From Flavobacteriales bacterium (GTDB lineage: Bacteria > Bacteroidota > Bacteroidia > Flavobacteriales_F > PHOS-HE28): DNA of 5,975 nt. The stretch spans positions 1 through 5,975 of the forward strand of contig JAHEFL010000129.1 in NCBI GenBank assembly GCA_024640205.1, given 5' to 3'. A program made the translations under genes and the position numbers. Below are positions 3,421 through 5,975 of this stretch, in pieces (position 1 is the first letter of the stretch; each line of letters starts with the position of its first letter). The notes under the pieces are model-generated. The model ran no database searches. It worked only from the letters and a program-made list of their open reading frames with translations, and was not told the DNA's origin.

Positions 3421-5975
3421 TCAGGGTAGCTGCTCCAAGCGCGTATTCGTAGGGACGGAACCGCCAATGTTCAAGAGGATCGGATCCCGGTCATTATCGA
3501 AACCGGTGTACTTCACCTGACCATCCAGGTTCACATCCTCCTGCAGGTATCCATCCACCACGTTGGTGGGAACGACACCGCCGATCGCCACGATGATGGG
3601 GTCGCGGTCATTGCTGCCCCCCGTGTATTTGAGCCTGTCATCAGGTGTTACGTTGCCGCTCCAAAGACCCATCCTTCCCGGTGCCAGGGTGGCACGCGCA
3701 TTGGTCCCGAAAGTCCCGGTGGTCGGTGTGGTGAGGTCCAGTAGATCGCCGCTTCCGTCAAGTGTGAAGGGGAAATTCGTCATCACACCCAGGCTGTTCC
3801 GATGCCGCACCGCCACGTAGTACTCCCCAGGCGCTATATCGAACAACAAGTGCAGGTATCCATCCGCACCGATGACATCGCCATCGCGCTGGAGCAAGGC
3901 ACTTCGCGTTTGCAGCACGGTGGCCGGTGCAAGTGCATCACGCAGCTCCACGAGGACCCAATCCACGATCGCGTTCTTGCCGCTCACGTCCAGCAGGCCA
4001 GCTGCAATGGTCTCCCCTCCCCCGTCACCAGCGTGAACGAAGCCAAGACCGGTGAAGGGCTCCTGGGTCGGGATCAGCGCAGCCGTCCTGAGGTCATCCC
4101 GCATCAGGTTCGTGGCCGGATCGAAGGCTCCCTGCAGATTGGTGCGGACCACCAAGCCCGGCAGGCAATCCTGCCACGGCGCCAGAGCCGTACCGGGTAC
4201 GATGGTATGCGTACTGTTCGAGGGTGTTTGCCACCAGAGCGCCACGTGGTCCAATCCTTCCGCTTCCTTGTGCAACATCTCCACGTAGTAGTAACGACCG
4301 GCCACGAGCTGAACGGGGGCGCTCACCTGCGACGGATATTTGTCGAACTGGCCTTGGTTGGTCCAACCGGAAACCCCGCAAATGGGCTGCTTGAACTGGG
4401 GGTCCGCGTTGGGGCTGAGATACACGGTGGAGTAATCGTCGCTCACCGCGGTGAAAATGTACTCACCCGTTTCAGGTGCAACGATATATCCGCGGAGGCG
4501 TGTTCCGTAGTTGTCACCCAGGCCAGCCCCACCGAAGAAGTTGGCTGCCTCTATCGCACTGTTCGGTTGGTCCGGATAATTCGCCGCAGAGGTAAGATCG
4601 TTCACAGTGAGTCCCGGAATATCGGTCCAGCGCTGGAGCAATATGCCGCCCACCGGACCGGCACATTGTGGGGGCTCAAAGCTCAATACGGCAATGACCT
4701 TGGTCGTCATATGGGTCAGGCCGTCATCATCGGTCACCGTCAGGGTCACATAGTGATCCCCCTCCTCCGTGAAGGTCTTGATCACGCTCTCCCCGGTATC
4801 CGTGGTGCCGTCACCAAAATCCCAATCCCAGCTCACGACCGCACCATTATCGGTGCTGGCGCCACCATAGAACATGACATTCAATGGAGCGGGACCGTAT
4901 TCCAGGTCCGTAATGATCACTGCAATGGGTGCCAGGGAGTTGCATCGCGGATAAAGCCAGTGCGTGGCGGTACCACTCAACCCGGCAGCGTCCGTCACGG
5001 TCAATTGCACCTCGTAGTAGAAGGTCTCGGATCCGCATCCTTCGCCACTGATCACCGTGCTGCCCGTGGGTGAGGTGGTAGGCGATTCCGGATGCGTGTG
5101 GTCGTTGTGATGAAAGATGGTGCGCCACTCATAGGCGATATCCTCCTGGGCATGCTCCAGGTCCGTCACGTTGGCGGTGAGCGCATAGGTCGTATCCACG
5201 CCCACCGGGTATTCATGCCCATCCGGAAAGCCGGTGATGACCGGCACCGGTGGCGTGTTGTTCACGCTCACAAGAAGCACGTTCTGGTCTGTGGCTCCCT
5301 CCGTATCGGTCACGGTGAGCGTCACTAAATAGGCCATTGGCGTACCGTCGCCCACAGGGAATGTATGCTGGATCACAGGACCCGTATCGGAGGTTCCGTC
5401 GCCCAGGTCCCACGCATAGGTCAGCGCTTGTCCTTCAGGATCCGAACTGGCCGTGGCATCGAAATCCACCAACAACGGTCCCGGACCGAATAGTACGGAT
5501 TGCGTGGCGGATGCCACCGGGGGCAGGTTATTGACCCCGATCGGAGCGATCCTCCAGATGGAGTTCGTCTCGTACTTGATGTACCAAAGCGCACCATCGG
5601 GTCCTTCAGTGAGGTAGACCACCGCGCCCAATGAACCGCCGAAGTTGGAGACCGCGGTCGGCGCGTCCTGCGCATCGAACGTGAAGCGCTTGATCCAGCC
5701 GCTCCCGTAATCCGCGTGCATGTATACGTTCTGGGAACCCGCCGGCCATCCCGCGCCCGTGATCCATGTACCGGCTACCGAGGCCACACCTCCGAAGCGC
5801 GGTCCCGGAACGGGCGAGCCGGCCGCATCCAGATCGAAGGTCACGGCCGTGTTGCCGCTGAACGCGCCGCAACGGCTCTGGTTGCCATGACGCCAATCGA
5901 TGGCAGGCCGGGCATGCATGAAATGCGGCACCTCATCCGGTATCTGCACCCCGCTATTACAGGGGTTCGGGTACA
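3421..5975 (-). CDS. Secreted multidomain protein: GSDH-like propeller end, PKD, PA14, repeat tail (5' partial)
   Basis: The frame is open from the right edge to a TGA at 3421-3423, so the true start, signal peptide and most of the catalytic propeller lie outside; the GTG at 5949 is only an internal codon (used here as residue 1). Residues 1-137 look like the last blades of a glucose/sorbosone dehydrogenase (PQQ-type) beta-propeller (PAIDWRHGNQ, MHADYGSGWIKRF, GPDGALWYIKY...SIWRIAP). Residues 143-229 are a PKD domain (YAWDLGDGTSDTG, VTLTVTDTEG), 233-338 an Ig/PKD-like domain with HHNDHTH and Cys305/Cys336, and 340-422 a second PKD (SWDWDFGDGTTDTG). Residues 430-595 are PA14-like (GEYIFTAVSDDYSTVYL, YYYVEMLHKE, LWWQTPS), suggesting carbohydrate binding. 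Residues 598-842 form a C-terminal module ending in duplicated KYTG..NDRDPI motifs. I infer an extracellular or surface sugar-oxidising or glycan-binding protein. Catalytic activity cannot be judged because the cofactor-binding part is not in view. Confidence 0.88.
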   Translation of the reverse strand, partial: YPNPCNSGVQIPDEVPHFMHARPAIDWRHGNQSRCGAFSGNTAVTFDLDAAGSPVPGPRFGGVASVAGTWITGAGWPAGSQNVYMHADYGSGWIKRFTFDAQDAPTAVSNFGGSLGAVVYLTEGPDGALWYIKYETNSIWRIAPIGVNNLPPVASATQSVLFGPGPLLVDFDATASSDPEGQALTYAWDLGDGTSDTGPVIQHTFPVGDGTPMAYLVTLTVTDTEGATDQNVLLVSVNNTPPVPVITGFPDGHEYPVGVDTTYALTANVTDLEHAQEDIAYEWRTIFHHNDHTHPESPTTSPTGSTVISGEGCGSETFYYEVQLTVTDAAGLSGTATHWLYPRCNSLAPIAVIITDLEYGPAPLNVMFYGGASTDNGAVVSWDWDFGDGTTDTGESVIKTFTEEGDHYVTLTVTDDDGLTHMTTKVIAVLSFEPPQCAGPVGGILLQRWTDIPGLTVNDLTSAANYPDQPNSAIEAANFFGGAGLGDNYGTRLRGYIVAPETGEYIFTAVSDDYSTVYLSPNADPQFKQPICGVSGWTNQGQFDKYPSQVSAPVQLVAGRYYYVEMLHKEAEGLDHVALWWQTPSNSTHTIVPGTALAPWQDCLPGLVVRTNLQGAFDPATNLMRDDLRTAALIPTQEPFTGLGFVHAGDGGGETIAAGLLDVSGKNAIVDWVLVELRDALAPATVLQTRSALLQRDGDVIGADGYLHLLFDIAPGEYYVAVRHRNSLGVMTNFPFTLDGSGDLLDLTTPTTGTFGTNARATLAPGRMGLWSGNVTPDDRLKYTGGSNDRDPIIVAIGGVVPTNVVDGYLQEDVNLDGQVKYTGFDNDRDPILLNIGGSVPTNTRLEQLP
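3445..3540 (-). repeat. Second copy of C-terminal KYTG..NDRDPI repeat, dockerin-like
   Basis: Residues 804-835 contain DVNLDGQVKYTG followed by NDRDPILLNIGGSVPTN, ending seven residues before the C-terminus. DxNxDGxV matches the start of a calcium-binding dockerin or EF-hand loop, but the usual acidic residue at position 12 is Gly, with acidic residues crowding in just after it (DNDRD). Calcium binding is therefore an inference. Confidence 0.7.
3562..3669 (-). repeat. First copy of C-terminal KYTG..NDRDPI repeat, degenerate loop
   Basis: Residues 761-796 contain WSGNVTPDDRLKYTG and NDRDPIIVAIGGVVPTN. The core lies exactly 39 residues before the second copy (Lys774 versus Lys813). The putative metal loop is altered: DVNLDGQV of the second copy corresponds here to NVTPDDRL, losing the Asp and Asn at loop positions 1 and 3 and the Gly at 6. 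The core is strongly conserved and the loop is not. Confidence 0.7.
4165..4662 (-). other. PA14-like domain in the secreted protein (domain)
   Basis: Residues 430-595 begin with GGILLQRWTDIPG, the usual opening of PA14-type domains, and contain LRGYIVAPETGEYIFTAVSD followed by Asp-Asp-Tyr and a beta-strand (STVYLS). They continue with AGRYYYVEMLHKEAEG and HVALWW. PA14 domains commonly bind glycans with calcium through adjacent Asp residues, here possibly Asp504-Asp505. Sugar specificity cannot be predicted. Confidence 0.75.
4684..4932 (-). other. PKD domain 2 (domain)
   Basis: Residues 340-422 show the PKD signature SWDWDFGDGTTDTG, followed by KTFTEEGDHYVTLTVTDDDG. The beginning APIAVI...GPAPLNVMFYGGAS matches the first PKD strands. 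It is a spacer or binding beta-sandwich, and is clearly paralogous to the PKD domain at 5263-5523. Confidence 0.85.
4936..5253 (-). other. Ig/PKD-like domain with His cluster and Cys pair (domain)
   Basis: Residues 233-338 start PPVPVITGFPDG and contain TDLEHAQEDIAYEWRT and YYEVQLTVTDAAGLSG, a PKD/Ig-type fold without the WDFGDG core. An inserted loop holds HHNDHTHPE (280-288). Cys305 and Cys336 could form a disulfide, consistent with export. Domains of this type often follow GSDH propellers and a PKD domain in secreted proteins, to my recollection. Confidence 0.6.
5263..5523 (-). other. PKD domain 1 (domain)
   Basis: Residues 143-229 open with PPVASATQS...GPLLVDFDATASSDPEG and carry YAWDLGDGTSDTGP, then HTFPVGDG and VTLTVTDTEGATDQ, the canonical PKD pattern. 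The domain directly follows the end of the propeller. Confidence 0.85.
5539..5975 (-). other. C-terminal end of a GSDH-type beta-propeller (domain, partial)
   Basis: The first roughly 145 visible residues match the pattern of the last blades of glucose/sorbosone dehydrogenase proteins: PAIDWRHGNQ, then a gap to VYMHADYGSGWIKRFTFD, TEGPDGALWYIKYETN and SIWRIAP. These segments correspond to the family's ADY.sG.I.R and GPDG.lYy...g.I.RI motifs. The start of the propeller and any PQQ-binding residues lie beyond the right edge. Confidence 0.7.

Noticed and set aside
3802..5073. Plus-strand 423-codon open frame opposite the secreted protein
   Set aside because: It is antisense to recognisable PKD and PA14 domains. 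Its translation is Arg/His/Gly-rich with no recognisable motif, as expected from the complement of GC-rich coding sequence.
5947..5949. GTG as the true start of the large secreted protein
   Set aside because: The frame stays open to the window edge (PNPC upstream), there is no signal peptide after it, and it falls inside the propeller domain.

Overview
The window most resembles a fairly GC-rich member of the Bacteroidota, probably of the Flavobacteriales or a related environmental lineage. The clues are the N-terminal carboxypeptidase-regulatory-like domain joined to repeats carrying a Tyr-Pro-Lys-Asp motif, the large secreted PKD/PA14 protein with a KYTG..NDRDPI tail, and mostly weak ribosome binding sites. 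The taxonomic call comes from recognising families, not from a marker gene.

Layout: three protein-coding genes and almost no spare DNA. (1) Positions 1-2145, minus strand: an exported protein, cut off at its C-terminus by the left edge. It has a signal peptide, a beta-sandwich regulatory-like domain, a degenerate TPR and then at least eight tandem units of about 67 residues (201 bp), each a TPR-like hairpin plus a charged helical linker. (2) Positions 2269-3396, plus strand: a complete 375-residue FAD-dependent oxidoreductase of the DAO superfamily, divergent from gene 1 across a 123-bp intergenic region. (3) Positions 3421-5975, minus strand: a very large secreted multidomain protein, cut off at its N-terminus by the right edge and convergent with gene 2 across 24 bp. 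In translation order it shows the end of a glucose/sorbosone dehydrogenase-like beta-propeller, a PKD domain, an Ig/PKD-like domain with a histidine cluster, a second PKD domain, a PA14-like domain and a C-terminal module ending in a duplicated dockerin-like KYTG..NDRDPI motif.

The genes do not form an operon: their orientations are minus, plus, minus, and no shared pathway is evident. Genes 1 and 3 both look exported and probably act in the envelope or outside the cell, while gene 2 looks cytosolic. I see no RNA gene, mobile element, CRISPR array or clear intrinsic terminator. The most interesting material is the regular 67-residue repeat array and the architecture and terminal duplication of gene 3. 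I find no convincing evidence of an entirely new multi-gene system here.
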